A stretch of 64,000 bases of DNA. It comes from Xanthobacteraceae bacterium (GTDB lineage: Bacteria; Pseudomonadota; Alphaproteobacteria; Rhizobiales; Xanthobacteraceae). Position numbers and translations under genes: made by a program. The stretch covers positions 1-64,000 of the forward strand of contig JASHPW010000064.1 in the NCBI GenBank assembly GCA_030037895.1. Reading direction: 5' to 3'. Shown here piece by piece: positions 26,413 to 35,606 of this stretch; the stretch's first letter is position 1, and every line of letters begins with the position of its first letter. Below the pieces are notes generated by a model. It searched no databases. It was not told the origin of the DNA and saw only the letters and a program-made list of their open reading frames with translations.

Positions 26413-27693
26413 TCAGCGTTCGAACTCCGCCAGGCGCAAGCCGCTGAACTGCCAGCGCGCCGACGGATAAAAGAAATTGCGATAGGTCGTGCGCGAATGG
26501 CCCGCCGGCGTCGCCAGCGAGGAGCCGCGCAGCACCATCTGATTGATCATGAACTTGCCGTTGTATTCGCCGAGCGCGCCGGCGGCGGCCTGATAGCCGG
26601 GATAGGGCGAGTAGGCGCTGCGCGTCCATTGCCAGACGATGCCGAAAGCGTCATCCAGCGCGCCGCTCTTGGCCGCAACCTCCCATTCGGCTTCGCTCGG
26701 CAGGTGCTTGCCGGCCCAGCGCGCAAACGCATCGGCCTCATAATAGCTGACGTGGCAAGCCGGCAGTGCCGGATCGACGGGATTGAGCCCGCCGAGCGTC
26801 ATTGAATACCAGGCGCCGTCGATCTGCCGCCAATAGCCCGGCGCGGTCCAACCGTGCGATTCAACCGCCGCCCAACCGTCCGCGAGCCACAGGCTCGGCG
26901 TCGCGTAACCGCCGTCGGCCATGAAGTCGAGCCACTCGCCGTTGGTCACCAGCGCGCGCGATACGCGCACCGGCTGCAGCAGCACCTGATGCGCCGGCCG
27001 CTCGTTGTCGAAGCAGAAGCCGGCGCCGGCGTGCCCGATCATATGAATGCCGGCGATCACCGCGTCGGCGGCGGTCGCCGCAGCCGTGCCGCGCGGCCAT
27101 CGCCAATCCGCATCGTAGGCCGGATGGGTTTCGTTCTGCGCGAAGGCGTGCAGGATATCGGTCAGCAGCAATTCCTGATGCTGCTGTTCGTGATTGAGCC
27201 CGATCTCGACGATCGGCATGACCGCCTCGCCGTCGTTCGTAGACTCGATCAGCGCCGCGACCGCGGCATCGACGTGGGCGCGATAAGCGGTCGTTTCCGC
27301 GACACCGGGGCGGGTGATGAGGCCGCGCTGCGGCCGCGCCTGTCGCGGACCCGCGGCCACGTAATAGGAGTTGAACAGATAGGCGAAGCGTTCGTCGAAC
27401 GGGCGATAGGCCGGATCGAACGGGCGCAACAGGAATTGCTCGAAGAACCAGGTCACGTGAGCACGATGCCATTTGGTCGGGCTGGCATCGGGCATCGACT
27501 GCACGACCTGATCCTCGGCGGAAAGCGGCGCCGCGCGCCGCTCGGTCTCGGCGCGCACCGCGCGAAAGGCGTCGAGCCAGAAACGGCGCGGGTCGCCGGG
27601 CGGCTGCGGCGGTTCGGGCGGTTCCGCGACCGCGGCGCCGTCGCCGGCCGGATCAGGCAATCGAAGGAACAGGGAAGCTGCGGGGCGTGGCAT
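26413..27693 (-). CDS. egtB: Ergothioneine biosynthesis sulfoxide synthase (EgtB)
   Basis: Iron enzyme that joins hercynine to cysteine or gamma-glutamylcysteine using oxygen. Counting from the ATG at 27693 (426 residues), the DinB-like domain has KWHRAHVTWFFEQF (likely ligand His79) and GLNHEQQHQELLLTDILH (His168 and His172), the three-His iron site. The formylglycine-enzyme-like domain follows: FCFDNERPAHQVLL, LVTNGEWLDFMADGGY, CHVSYYEADAFARWAGKHLP SEAEWEVAA, and ends HSRTTYRNFFYPSARWQFSG LRLAEF. A TTG at 27750 is an alternative start; neither has a strong ribosome binding site. egtC and egtE homologues are not in the window. Confidence 0.92.
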   Translation of the reverse strand: MPRPAASLFLRLPDPAGDGAAVAEPPEPPQPPGDPRRFWLDAFRAVRAETERRAAPLSAEDQVVQSMPDASPTKWHRAHVTWFFEQFLLRPFDPAYRPFDERFAYLFNSYYVAAGPRQARPQRGLITRPGVAETTAYRAHVDAAVAALIESTNDGEAVMPIVEIGLNHEQQHQELLLTDILHAFAQNETHPAYDADWRWPRGTAAATAADAVIAGIHMIGHAGAGFCFDNERPAHQVLLQPVRVSRALVTNGEWLDFMADGGYATPSLWLADGWAAVESHGWTAPGYWRQIDGAWYSMTLGGLNPVDPALPACHVSYYEADAFARWAGKHLPSEAEWEVAAKSGALDDAFGIVWQWTRSAYSPYPGYQAAAGALGEYNGKFMINQMVLRGSSLATPAGHSRTTYRNFFYPSARWQFSGLRLAEFER

Positions 27694-27931
27694 CGTCAGG
27701 TCCGGGAAACCCGCGGGACGAATGGCTGAACTCAATGGCCGGGAAGTCAATCGGAACGCGGCACGATAGTTCCATATCGATCCGCGCGGCGCAACGGCAA
27801 TGCCCGAATGGCCGCGCTAACGGGGATGTGATCGGACAAAGGCATTGACAGCAGGCGGATTGACGTTGCCGATAAATCACTTAGGGAGTGGTTTGCACGC
27901 GGCGACGCGGCAGGGGAGGAGGAGCATCCGT

Positions 27932-28822
27932 ATGGCCAAGGCGATGTTGCCGCGCGAGCGCTGCGACTATTCGGCGATCGTCGACCGGCCGCCGCTCAAG
28001 CTGCCCGGTGGGGCGCGCCTCGTCGTCTGGACCATCGTCAATCTCGAAGTTTGGGACATCGGCAAGCCGATGGCGCGCCAGGTGCTGCCGCCGCCGACCG
28101 GGCAGAGCCTCACCCCCGACGTGCCCAATTGGAGCTGGCACGAATACGGCATGCGCGTCGGCGTCTGGCGCTTCTTCGATCTGTTCAAGCGCCTGAAAAT
28201 CCGGCCGACGCTGGCGATCAACGCCCGGGTCTGCGAGGATTACGCGCGCGTCGCCGCACAGGCGCGCGCCGACAGTTGGGAGTTTATGGGCCATTCCTAC
28301 GAGCAGGGGCCGATCCACAACGAACCCGACGAAAAGGCGATGGTCGCGCGCACGCTCGACGTCATCGGGCGCTTCTGCGGCAAGCGGCCGCTCGGCTGGC
28401 TCGGGCCCGGCCTCACCGAAACGCTCAACACGCCCGAAATCCTGGCCGCGGCCGGGATCAAATATATCGGCGACTGGGTGTACGACGATGAGCCGACGAT
28501 GATCCGCACCGCCGCCGGACCGCTGGTGACGCTGCCCTATACGGTCGAACTCAACGATATCCCGATGATGATCGTCCAGCATCACGAGAGCGACTATCTT
28601 CTGCGCCGCGCCATCGACCAGTTCGACCGGCTCTACGCCGAGGGCGAAAAGCGCGCCAAGATTTTTGCCCTCGCCATCCACCCCTATATCAGCGGGCAGC
28701 CGCATCGGATCAAATATCTCGAAGCGATTTTCGACCACGCGCGCCGCTTCGACGGCGTCGCCTATTGGACCGGCGAGGAGATTTTGCACTGGTATGTGCA
28801 ATCCGCCGCGCGCGCCTCGTAA
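27932..28822 (+). CDS. Polysaccharide deacetylase family protein (PuuE/NodB-like fold)
   Basis: From the ATG at 27932 (ribosome binding site GGGGAGGAGGAGCATCC) the protein has 296 residues and no signal peptide. RCDYSAIVDRPPLKLPGG and LVVWTIVNLEVWDI match the opening of allantoinase PuuE-like deacetylases; PTLAINARVCEDYARVAAQA RADSWEFMGHSYEQGPIHNE contains the His-rich turn, and PLGWLGPGLTETLNTPEILA AAGIKYIGDW continues the barrel. The substrate is unknown. It is 20 bp upstream of an MltB-like transglycosylase, so a cell-wall role is possible, but the lack of a signal peptide argues for a cytoplasmic substrate. Confidence 0.85.
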   Translation: MAKAMLPRERCDYSAIVDRPPLKLPGGARLVVWTIVNLEVWDIGKPMARQVLPPPTGQSLTPDVPNWSWHEYGMRVGVWRFFDLFKRLKIRPTLAINARVCEDYARVAAQARADSWEFMGHSYEQGPIHNEPDEKAMVARTLDVIGRFCGKRPLGWLGPGLTETLNTPEILAAAGIKYIGDWVYDDEPTMIRTAAGPLVTLPYTVELNDIPMMIVQHHESDYLLRRAIDQFDRLYAEGEKRAKIFALAIHPYISGQPHRIKYLEAIFDHARRFDGVAYWTGEEILHWYVQSAARAS

Positions 28823-28842
28823 AGGCTCAGCGGAGAAGAATC

Positions 28843-30051
28843 ATGCGCGCGGCGGCGGCGGCGATCGTGCTTGTCGGCTTGCTGAACGCGGCCAATGCGG
28901 CGGCAACGCAGGCTGCGCCGTGCCGCACCTCCGGCAGCTTTGCCTCGTGGCTTTCCGCCTTCGAGCGCGAAGCTTTGGCCAAGGACATTGCGCAGGGCGC
29001 CATCACGGAGGCTGCGCCGTACCTCACCTACGATCAACGCATCGTCAATATCGACCGCGGGCAACGCGTCTTTACCCAGACGTTCTTGCAGTTCTCCGAC
29101 CGCATGGCCGCCGCCTACCGCATCCGGCGCGGGAGCGCGCTGATCAAGGCGAACGCCGCAACGTTCGCGCGCATCGAGCGGCAATACGGCGTGCCGGCGC
29201 CGGTCATCGTCTCGTTCTGGGGACTGGAAAGCGACTTCGGCGCCAATATGGGCCACTACCGCACGCTCAGCGCCATCGCCTCGCTCGCCTATGACTGCCG
29301 GCGCAGCGACAAATTTCGCGCCCAGCTCCTCGATGCGCTGCGCCTCATCGAACGCGGCGATCTCAGGCCCGAGGAAATGATCGGCTCCTGGGCGGGCGAA
29401 CTCGGCCAGACGCAGATGATGCCGTCGGAATACAATCAATACGGCGTCGACCACGACGGCGACGGCAGGCGCGATCTCATCCACAGCGTGCCCGACGTGC
29501 TGGAGTCGACGGCGAATTACCTCGCCGGGCTCGGCTGGCGGCGCGGCGAGCCTTGGCTCACCGAGGTGCGCGTGCCGGCAAACCTGCCGTGGGATCAGGC
29601 CGACCTTGCAATCGAGCTGCCGCGTTCGCGATGGGCGTCGTACGGGGTCACGCTCGCCGACGGCCGGCCGCTGCCGGCGGACAATCTCCCCGCCTCGCTG
29701 TTGCTGCCGATGGGACGGCTCGGGCCGGCGTTCCTCGTCTACAAAAATTTCCAGGTCTATCTGCAGTGGAACAACTCGCTCGTTTATTCCACCACGGCCG
29801 CCTATCTCGCAACTCGCATCGCCGGCGCACCGCCGCTCTATCGCGGCACGCCGCCGCCGGCGCTCGGCTTCAACGAGGTGAAGCAATTGCAGGGCCTTTT
29901 GGTGCGCGCCGGCTACGATGTCGGCGTGGTCGACGGCGTCTTGGGACTGAAAACGCGGCAGGCGGTCAAGGCCATGCAGGTGAAATACGGCCTGCCCGCC
30001 GATTCCTATCCCACCCCGGAACTGCTCGCGCGCATGCGCGGCACCGGATAG
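28843..30051 (+). CDS. Lytic murein transglycosylase, MltB family, with peptidoglycan-binding domain
   Basis: 402 residues from the ATG at 28843 (CGGAGAAGAATC upstream). A signal peptide (AAAIVLVGLLNAANAAA) is followed by an SLT_2/MltB domain: YGVPAPVIVSFWGLESDFGA holds the catalytic Glu, then GSWAGELGQTQMMPSEYNQYGVDHDGDG and YLAGLGWRRGEPW. A C-terminal peptidoglycan-binding domain (about residues 340-400) includes EVKQLQGLLVRAGYDVGVVD GVLGLKTRQAVKAMQ. It is periplasmic and cleaves glycan strands. It is probably cotranscribed with the deacetylase 20 bp upstream. Confidence 0.93.
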   Translation: MRAAAAAIVLVGLLNAANAAATQAAPCRTSGSFASWLSAFEREALAKDIAQGAITEAAPYLTYDQRIVNIDRGQRVFTQTFLQFSDRMAAAYRIRRGSALIKANAATFARIERQYGVPAPVIVSFWGLESDFGANMGHYRTLSAIASLAYDCRRSDKFRAQLLDALRLIERGDLRPEEMIGSWAGELGQTQMMPSEYNQYGVDHDGDGRRDLIHSVPDVLESTANYLAGLGWRRGEPWLTEVRVPANLPWDQADLAIELPRSRWASYGVTLADGRPLPADNLPASLLLPMGRLGPAFLVYKNFQVYLQWNNSLVYSTTAAYLATRIAGAPPLYRGTPPPALGFNEVKQLQGLLVRAGYDVGVVDGVLGLKTRQAVKAMQVKYGLPADSYPTPELLARMRGTG

Positions 30052-30319
30052 AGAGAGGCGCGAGGCCGGATCGGTCATCAACCCGCCTGCCGTTGGAAAC
30101 TGCAACTTCGAGACTATAAAACGCCACGTAAGCGTCGCTATGATCGCTCATGACCCATCCGTTTGCAGCTCAGACCGTTCCTTGCTTGCGGCTCAGCCCG
30201 GCCAATCCGGGTAACCTCGCAACCGCATCGAGGGTCAATCGCCTCCGTCCAGGACGGGACATATAGTCTTCGTCGCCTGCGCTCCGCGCAATCACGGTGG
30301 AACCCAATTGGAGTCAGCA

Positions 30320-30922
30320 ATGCCCGACATCGACGCCGACAAACGAACCATCCGCGAACTCATCGAAAACTGGGCGGTGTGGCGCGATGCGCGGCTGTGG
30401 GACCGTTTCCGCACCGTCTGGCACGTCGACGGCCGCATGATGGCGACCTGGTTCCAAGGGAGCTTCGAGGACTTCATCAGGGTCAACAACGAGGGCTGGG
30501 CGCGCGGCGTGCGTATCCTGCATTTTCTCGGCGGCAGCTCGATCGAGGTGAAGGACGATCGCGCGATCGCACAGACCAAGATGACGATTTCGCAGCGCGC
30601 GCCGGTCGAGGGCGTGATCTGCGACGTGGTCTGCACCGGCCGCTTTTACGATTTCTTCGCGCGGCGCGGCGGCCGCTGGGGGCTGGTGTTGCGCCAGCCG
30701 ATCTATGAGAAAGACCGGCTCGACCCGGTCGCTCCGTCGGCCAAGCTCGCCCTGGATCAAAATCTGCTGAAAAGCTTCCCTGAGGGCTACCGTTACCTCG
30801 CCTATGTGCAGGCCAGGATCGGCTACAAGGTGAAGCCCGACATGCCCGGCCTCGAGGGGCCCGAGCTCGATGCGCTTTATGCGCGCGGAGCGCGTTGGCT
30901 CAATGGCGAAGGTTTGTCCTAA
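30320..30922 (+). CDS. NTF2/SnoaL-like domain protein
   Basis: 200 residues from the ATG at 30320 (GGAGTCAGCA upstream). KRTIRELIENWAVWRDARLW DRFRTVWHVDGRMMATWFQG and FEDFIRVNNEGWARGVRILH are typical of the NTF2-like cone fold found in SnoaL cyclases, ketosteroid isomerases and dehydratases. The C-terminal 60 residues (EGYRYLAYVQARIGYKVKPD MPGLEGPELDALYARG) form a family-specific extension. A substrate cannot be assigned. It precedes an alpha/beta hydrolase by 120 bp on the same strand. Confidence 0.72.
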   Translation: MPDIDADKRTIRELIENWAVWRDARLWDRFRTVWHVDGRMMATWFQGSFEDFIRVNNEGWARGVRILHFLGGSSIEVKDDRAIAQTKMTISQRAPVEGVICDVVCTGRFYDFFARRGGRWGLVLRQPIYEKDRLDPVAPSAKLALDQNLLKSFPEGYRYLAYVQARIGYKVKPDMPGLEGPELDALYARGARWLNGEGLS

Positions 30923-31042
30923 CGGGTGAACTCATAAGCGCAGCCTGCGTTCCGGATCGCGGCTGCGCGCGCCATAGGCCCGCAATATGCGCGCTGGAAG
31001 AGCGTCATAGTCGCACGATATCGCACCAAGGCGGCAACCTCG

Positions 31043-32080
31043 ATGACCACGCTCATCATCATCGTCGCCATCCTTTGCGCCGGCGCCCTCGTCACTTTTT
31101 TCGGCGCGCGCCATATCGAGCGGGCGTATCCGCCGCGCGGCCGCTTCATCGAGGTCGAAGGCGGGCGCCAGCATGTGATCGAGCTGGGCGAGGACGCGGG
31201 TGCGGCGGGCGCGGCGGACGCGCCGCCGGTGGTGCTGCTGCACGGCGCCGGCACCAATCTCGGCGACATGGAGCTGGCGCTCGGCGAGCGGCTGGCGACC
31301 AAGAAATATCGCGTCATCCTCATCGACCGGCCCGGGCTCGGCTGGAGCGAACGCAAAGGGCGCGACGCCGGATCGCCGGCGCGGCAGGCGGCGATCTTGC
31401 ACGAGGTGCTGGATCGGCTCGGCGTCGCCCGGGCCGTCGTCGTCGGCCATTCCTTCGGCGGCACGTTGGCGCTCGCCTTCGCGCTCGCCGATCCGCGGCG
31501 CGTGGCCGGGCTCGTGCTTGTTGCCGCGCCGACCCATCCGGGCATGCGGGTGCTGACTTGGCTCAACGCGGCGCTGGCGACACCGCCCGGCTGGCTGTTC
31601 GCGCATACTCTGGCGCTGCCGTTCGGCGCCATCTTCATCGCACCGGGGACGCGCACCGCGTTCCGACCGCAGACGCCGCCACCTCGTTATCTACGGCGCA
31701 CGGCGACCCCGCTCATCTTGCGGCCGGCGTCGCTGTTGGCGAACTGGGCCGACATCGGCGGCCTGGAAAAATTTCTCGGCGAGCAGATCGCGCACTACGG
31801 CAAGCTCGGCGTGCCGATGATCGCCATCGTCGGCGATCGCGACTTCATCGTGCCGCCGCGGGCGCATATTGCGAAGCTCGCCGCCGTCGCGCCCAACGTC
31901 AAAGTGGTGGAGCTTGAAGGCTTCGGCCACATGCTCCACCACGCCGCCGCCGACCGCGTCGTCGCAGCGGTCGAGGACATCGTGGCGCAGGTCGAGAACG
32001 TCGGGAGCAGCCGTTCGGCCGCTTCCGTCTCCGCAACCGCCGTCACCGGCCGGTTACCTCACGAAGATCGTGGCGACTGA
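31043..32080 (+). CDS. Membrane-anchored alpha/beta hydrolase
   Basis: 345 residues with an N-terminal transmembrane helix (TLIIIVAILCAGALVTFFGA). The hydrolase core has VVLLHGAGTNLGDMEL (oxyanion hole), VVVGHSFGGTLAL with nucleophile Ser137, VGDRDFIVPP with the acid, and LEGFGHMLHHAAADRV with the histidine. The anchored form suggests action at the periplasmic or cytoplasmic face of the inner membrane. A low-complexity Ser/Ala tail follows. AAGGCGGCAACC precedes the ATG. Substrate unknown; it converges with pyruvate kinase. Confidence 0.85.
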   Translation: MTTLIIIVAILCAGALVTFFGARHIERAYPPRGRFIEVEGGRQHVIELGEDAGAAGAADAPPVVLLHGAGTNLGDMELALGERLATKKYRVILIDRPGLGWSERKGRDAGSPARQAAILHEVLDRLGVARAVVVGHSFGGTLALAFALADPRRVAGLVLVAAPTHPGMRVLTWLNAALATPPGWLFAHTLALPFGAIFIAPGTRTAFRPQTPPPRYLRRTATPLILRPASLLANWADIGGLEKFLGEQIAHYGKLGVPMIAIVGDRDFIVPPRAHIAKLAAVAPNVKVVELEGFGHMLHHAAADRVVAAVEDIVAQVENVGSSRSAASVSATAVTGRLPHEDRGD

Positions 32081-32129
32081 TCCGTCGGCGCCGACATCGA
32101 AGCGAGCAGTGCTGACAACCGAGAAGATA

Positions 32130-32154
32130 CGAGCCCGCGCCAACCGGGCTTGTT
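32130..32154 (+). terminator. Weak candidate terminator after the anchored hydrolase
   Basis: AGCCCG-CGCCAAC-CGGGCT is a 6-bp GC stem followed by TGTTGG. It lies in the 131-bp gap between convergent stop codons. The T-run is poor, so this is only a possibility. Confidence 0.3.
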
Positions 32155-32211
32155 GGCCCCCGCTGTCACGCTGGGCCGTCTCCGCACCTCGAAACCATTG
32201 CCGGCGCGGCG

Positions 32212-33645
32212 TCAGCCTTCGCCCACCGGCGCGCCGACAAAGGCGACCCGCATCATGTTGGTGGCGCCCGGCGTGCCCAGCGGCACGCCGGCGACCACGA
32301 TGACGCGCTGACCCGCCTTGGCGAAGCCTTCCTTGAACGCGATCCGGCAGGCGCGCTCGACCATATCGTCCTGGTCGTGCGCGTCCTCGGCGACGACGCA
32401 GTGAATGCCCCAAGCGAGCGACAATTTCCGTCCGGCGGCGACGATCGGCGAGATGGCGACAATGGGCGGCTTCGGCCGCTCGCGCGATACGCGCAGGCCG
32501 GTCGAGCCGGAACTGGTCCAGCAGACGATGGCGGCAAGGTCGAGCGTCTCGGCGACCTGGCGCGCCGCCGCGGCAATGGCGTCGGCGCCGGTCGCCTCCG
32601 GCTCGGTGTGCAGCACGTGCAGCGACGGCAGGTAGATCGCCTCGCTCTCCACCTCCTCGGCGATCCGGTTCATCGTCGCCACGGCCTCGACCGGATATTG
32701 GCCGGAGGCCGACTCCGCCGACAGCATGACGGCGTCGGCGCCGTCGAAAATGGCGGTGGCGACGTCGGAGACCTCAGCGCGCGTCGGCACCGGGCTGGTG
32801 ATCATTGATTCCAGCATCTGCGTGGCGACGACCACCGGCTTGCCGGCGCGGCGGCAGGCGCGCGTCATCTCCTTTTGCACGCCGGGAACCTTTTCCAGCG
32901 GCATCTCGACGCCGAGATCGCCGCGCGCCACCATCAGCGCATCCGCCAGATCCAGAATATCGCCGAGCCGCGCTACCGCCTGCGGCTTTTCGATCTTGGC
33001 CATCACCGCCGCGCGCCCGCGGGTGATTTTCTTCGCCTCGGCGACGTCCTCGGGCCGCTGGATGAACGACAGCGCCACCCAGTCGATGCCGGCATCGAGC
33101 GCGGCCTCAAGATCGGCGAGGTCCTTCGACGCCAGCGCCGCGAGCGGGACCACGGTATCGGGCAGGCTCACGCCCTTGCGGTTCGATACCTTGCCGTCGA
33201 CCTCGACGCGCGCCACGATGCGCTGCGCACTTGCTTGCGTCGCGGTGAGGCGGAGCTTGCCGTCGTCGATGAGCAACGCATCGCCCGGCTTGACGGCGGC
33301 AAAGATTTCCGGGTGCGGCAGATATACGCGCGTGGCATCGCCCGGCGCCGGGTCCGAGTCGAAGATGAAGTCCTGGCCCTTGTCGATCTCGGCCCAGTCG
33401 TTCTTGAAGCTGCCGAGTCTCAGCTTCGGCCCCTGCAGGTCAACGAGGATGCCGATCGGCCGATTGTGGTCGGCTTCGACCGCGCGGATCGCCGCCACCA
33501 GCTCGCGCATCCGCTCCGGCGTGGTGTGACTCATATTGATGCGAAAGACGTCGGCGCCGGCTTCGAACAATCGGCTGATGACGCCGCGGGTGGAAGAGGC
33601 CGGACCGAGCGTGGCCACCACTTTGGTGCGCCGTTGCCGCCTCAT
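32212..33645 (-). CDS. pyk: Pyruvate kinase
   Basis: Transfers phosphate from phosphoenolpyruvate to ADP, the last step of glycolysis. From the ATG at 33645 it is 477 residues. RRTKVVATLGPAS, GADVFRINMSHTTPERM, GILVDLQGPKLRLG, AVMAKIEKPQAVA, DALMVARGDLGVEMPLEKVP, KPVVVATQMLESMITSPVPTRAEVSDVATAIFDGADAVMLS are all standard. The C-terminal domain (VCWTSSGSTGLRVSRERP) is complete. The start overlaps the stop of the DUF1036 gene (ATGA), indicating translational coupling, and glycerate 2-kinase lies just upstream, so 2-phosphoglycerate-forming and pyruvate-forming steps are linked. Confidence 0.96.
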   Translation of the reverse strand: MRRQRRTKVVATLGPASSTRGVISRLFEAGADVFRINMSHTTPERMRELVAAIRAVEADHNRPIGILVDLQGPKLRLGSFKNDWAEIDKGQDFIFDSDPAPGDATRVYLPHPEIFAAVKPGDALLIDDGKLRLTATQASAQRIVARVEVDGKVSNRKGVSLPDTVVPLAALASKDLADLEAALDAGIDWVALSFIQRPEDVAEAKKITRGRAAVMAKIEKPQAVARLGDILDLADALMVARGDLGVEMPLEKVPGVQKEMTRACRRAGKPVVVATQMLESMITSPVPTRAEVSDVATAIFDGADAVMLSAESASGQYPVEAVATMNRIAEEVESEAIYLPSLHVLHTEPEATGADAIAAAARQVAETLDLAAIVCWTSSGSTGLRVSRERPKPPIVAISPIVAAGRKLSLAWGIHCVVAEDAHDQDDMVERACRIAFKEGFAKAGQRVIVVAGVPLGTPGATNMMRVAFVGAPVGEG

Positions 33646-34196
33646 CGGCTTGGGCTTTTGGGCGGGCTCGTCGCGCCGGCCGACGCCGGGGATCGGGACG
33701 GCGGCACGGACGAGAGCGGGTTGCCGGGCGGCAACGGGTGTTGCGGCGCCTGCTCGCTCGATTCGGTCAGTTGGACGGTCCAGGCGCGCTGGTCGCCGGT
33801 ATCGACCTCGAAGAAGCCGGTGCGGTCGTAGCCGCGGGCGAGGCAATCGTTGATGCCGCGGATCGTGAACTCCTTGTCGCGGGTGCACATATAAGCCTGT
33901 CCCATCCATTCCCCACCGCGATCATAATCGACGGCATAGACATAATAATAACGGGCGATCAGGTTGCCCTTGAGCACGGTCTCGCAGGTGCGCGCCGGCA
34001 GGTTCCACCAGCCCTCCGTGGTCCAGCCCTGGGCATCCTTGTAGCCGACGGAGACGCCGACGCGGCTCGCGGTATTGTTGCACAGCCGAAAATCGGCGGC
34101 CGCCGGCTTCGCCGCGGCGATGAGCGCAAATGCAGTCACCACGCCAACGGCAAACGCGCCCGACATCGGCCTTCGGCGAACGGTCGTCTCACTCAT
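33642..34196 (-). CDS. DUF1036 exported protein coupled to pyruvate kinase
   Basis: The best start is the ATG at 34196 (184 residues); a TTG at 34247 would overlap the glycerate kinase gene. A signal peptide (GAFAVGVVTAFALIAAAKPAAA) precedes the DUF1036 domain: DFRLCNNTASRVGVSVGYKD, TEGWWNLPARTCETVLKGNL, YYYVYAVDYDRGGEWMGQAYMC and CLARGYDRTGFFEVDTGDQRAWTVQLTE. A Pro/Ser-rich tail follows. The function of this periplasmic domain is not known. The ATGA overlap with pyk and the 25-bp gap to glycerate 2-kinase make one operon. Confidence 0.88.
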   Translation of the reverse strand: MSETTVRRRPMSGAFAVGVVTAFALIAAAKPAAADFRLCNNTASRVGVSVGYKDAQGWTTEGWWNLPARTCETVLKGNLIARYYYVYAVDYDRGGEWMGQAYMCTRDKEFTIRGINDCLARGYDRTGFFEVDTGDQRAWTVQLTESSEQAPQHPLPPGNPLSSVPPSRSPASAGATSPPKSPSR

Positions 34197-34221
34197 TTCC
34201 AGCCTGATTTCCCCGTCAATG

Positions 34222-35535
34222 TCATTCGTTGTCAATCGGCGTGTCAACGACGATGGCGCGGAAATCGGTCACGTTGGTGAAGGTCGGACCGGGCCGGAAC
34301 AGATCGCCGATGCCGCTGAAAAAGCTCGTGGAATCGTTGTCGGCGAGAAACGCGGCAGGATCGAGGCCACGGGCGCGGGCGCGTTCGAGCGTCGTTGCGT
34401 CGATGAAGGCGCCGGCCGGGTCGTCGGCGGCTCCGCCACCTCCGTCGGTCCCGTCCGTATCGGCGGCAAGGGCGGCAATGCCGGAGGCGCCGCCAAGATG
34501 AATGGCAAGCGCGAGGGCGTATTCCTGGTTGGGGCCGCCGCGGCCATGCCCGCGCAACGTGACCGTGAGCTCGCCCCCGGACAGGATGACGGCGCGCCGG
34601 CGCTTGACGCGCAGCTCAAGCGCGAGCCGCGCGTGCGCGGCGGCGACCTCGCGCGCCTCGCCCTGCAGGCTGCCGCCGAGCATGACGCACTCGTAGCCCG
34701 CCGCGCCGGCGCGCGCGGCGGCCGCCCGCAGCGCGTCGGCCGGCCGCGCCACGATCCGATAGCTTGTGCCGGCGAAGATTTTATCGCCCGGCTTCGGCGT
34801 CTCGTTGCCGGGATCTTGCAGCGCGCGCGTGACCGCTGCGGGGAGATCGAGCCGATAACGGGCGACGATCTCGCGCGCGTGCGCAAGCGTGGTCGGGTCG
34901 GGCACCGTCGGCCCCGAACCGATGACTGCCGGATCGTCGCCGGGCACGTCGGAAATCGCCAACGTCACGAGCTTGGCGGGATAGGCGTGGGCGGCGAGGC
35001 GGCCGCCCTTGATGCGCGAAAGATGCTTGCGCACGGCGTTCATCTCGCCGATGGCGCCGCCGCTGCGCAGGAGGGCGCGGGTCACCTTCTGCTTCTCGTC
35101 CAGCGTCAGCCCGGGCGCCGGCGCGATCCAGTTCGCCGAGGCGCCGCCGGAGAGGAGGACAAGAACGAGATCCTCGCCGTCGACCGCATCGGCGAGCGCG
35201 AGCACGCGTTTCGTCGCCGCGATGCCCGCTTTGTCCGGCACCGGATGCCCGGCCTCGATCACCGGAATGCGCCGGGTCTTGCGCCCATAGCCGCGACGGG
35301 TAACGGCGATGCCGGCGAGCCGGCTTGGCGGCAGCCGGTCGGCATAGTGCTGCTCCGCGACCTCGGTCATCGAGCCCGCCGCCTTGCCGGCGGCGAGGAT
35401 AACGAGCCGCCCGTGTCGCGGCGGTTCCGGCAGGTTCTGTGGCAAGCATCCGACCGGATGCGCGGCGGCGACCGCGGTGCGAAACAGCGAGTCGAGCAAT
35501 TCGCGCGCCGAGCTGCCCATCCGGTCCGTCACCAT
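34222..35535 (-). CDS. Glycerate 2-kinase (GckA/TtuD, MOFRL family)
   Basis: 437 residues. Phosphorylates glycerate to 2-phosphoglycerate, linking glyoxylate, serine-cycle or tartrate metabolism to glycolysis; older annotations call it hydroxypyruvate reductase TtuD. LVILAAGKAAGSMTEVA, EAGHPVPDKAG, LVLVLLSGGASANW, GEMNAVRKHLSRIKGGRLA, TLAISDVPGDDPAVIGSGPT and the C-terminal MOFRL domain (AVILSGGELTVTLRGHGRGGPNQEYALALA, ADTDGTDGG) are all present. The product is two steps (enolase, pyruvate kinase) from pyruvate, and pyk is in the same operon. Confidence 0.93.
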   Translation of the reverse strand: MVTDRMGSSARELLDSLFRTAVAAAHPVGCLPQNLPEPPRHGRLVILAAGKAAGSMTEVAEQHYADRLPPSRLAGIAVTRRGYGRKTRRIPVIEAGHPVPDKAGIAATKRVLALADAVDGEDLVLVLLSGGASANWIAPAPGLTLDEKQKVTRALLRSGGAIGEMNAVRKHLSRIKGGRLAAHAYPAKLVTLAISDVPGDDPAVIGSGPTVPDPTTLAHAREIVARYRLDLPAAVTRALQDPGNETPKPGDKIFAGTSYRIVARPADALRAAAARAGAAGYECVMLGGSLQGEAREVAAAHARLALELRVKRRRAVILSGGELTVTLRGHGRGGPNQEYALALAIHLGGASGIAALAADTDGTDGGGGAADDPAGAFIDATTLERARARGLDPAAFLADNDSTSFFSGIGDLFRPGPTFTNVTDFRAIVVDTPIDNE

Positions 35536-35606
35536 TCCGCAGCCGCGATATGGAAAGACGGCGGCCGCGCCTCTATCTTTGCCATAACTAATCCGCGGAG
35601 GAGATC

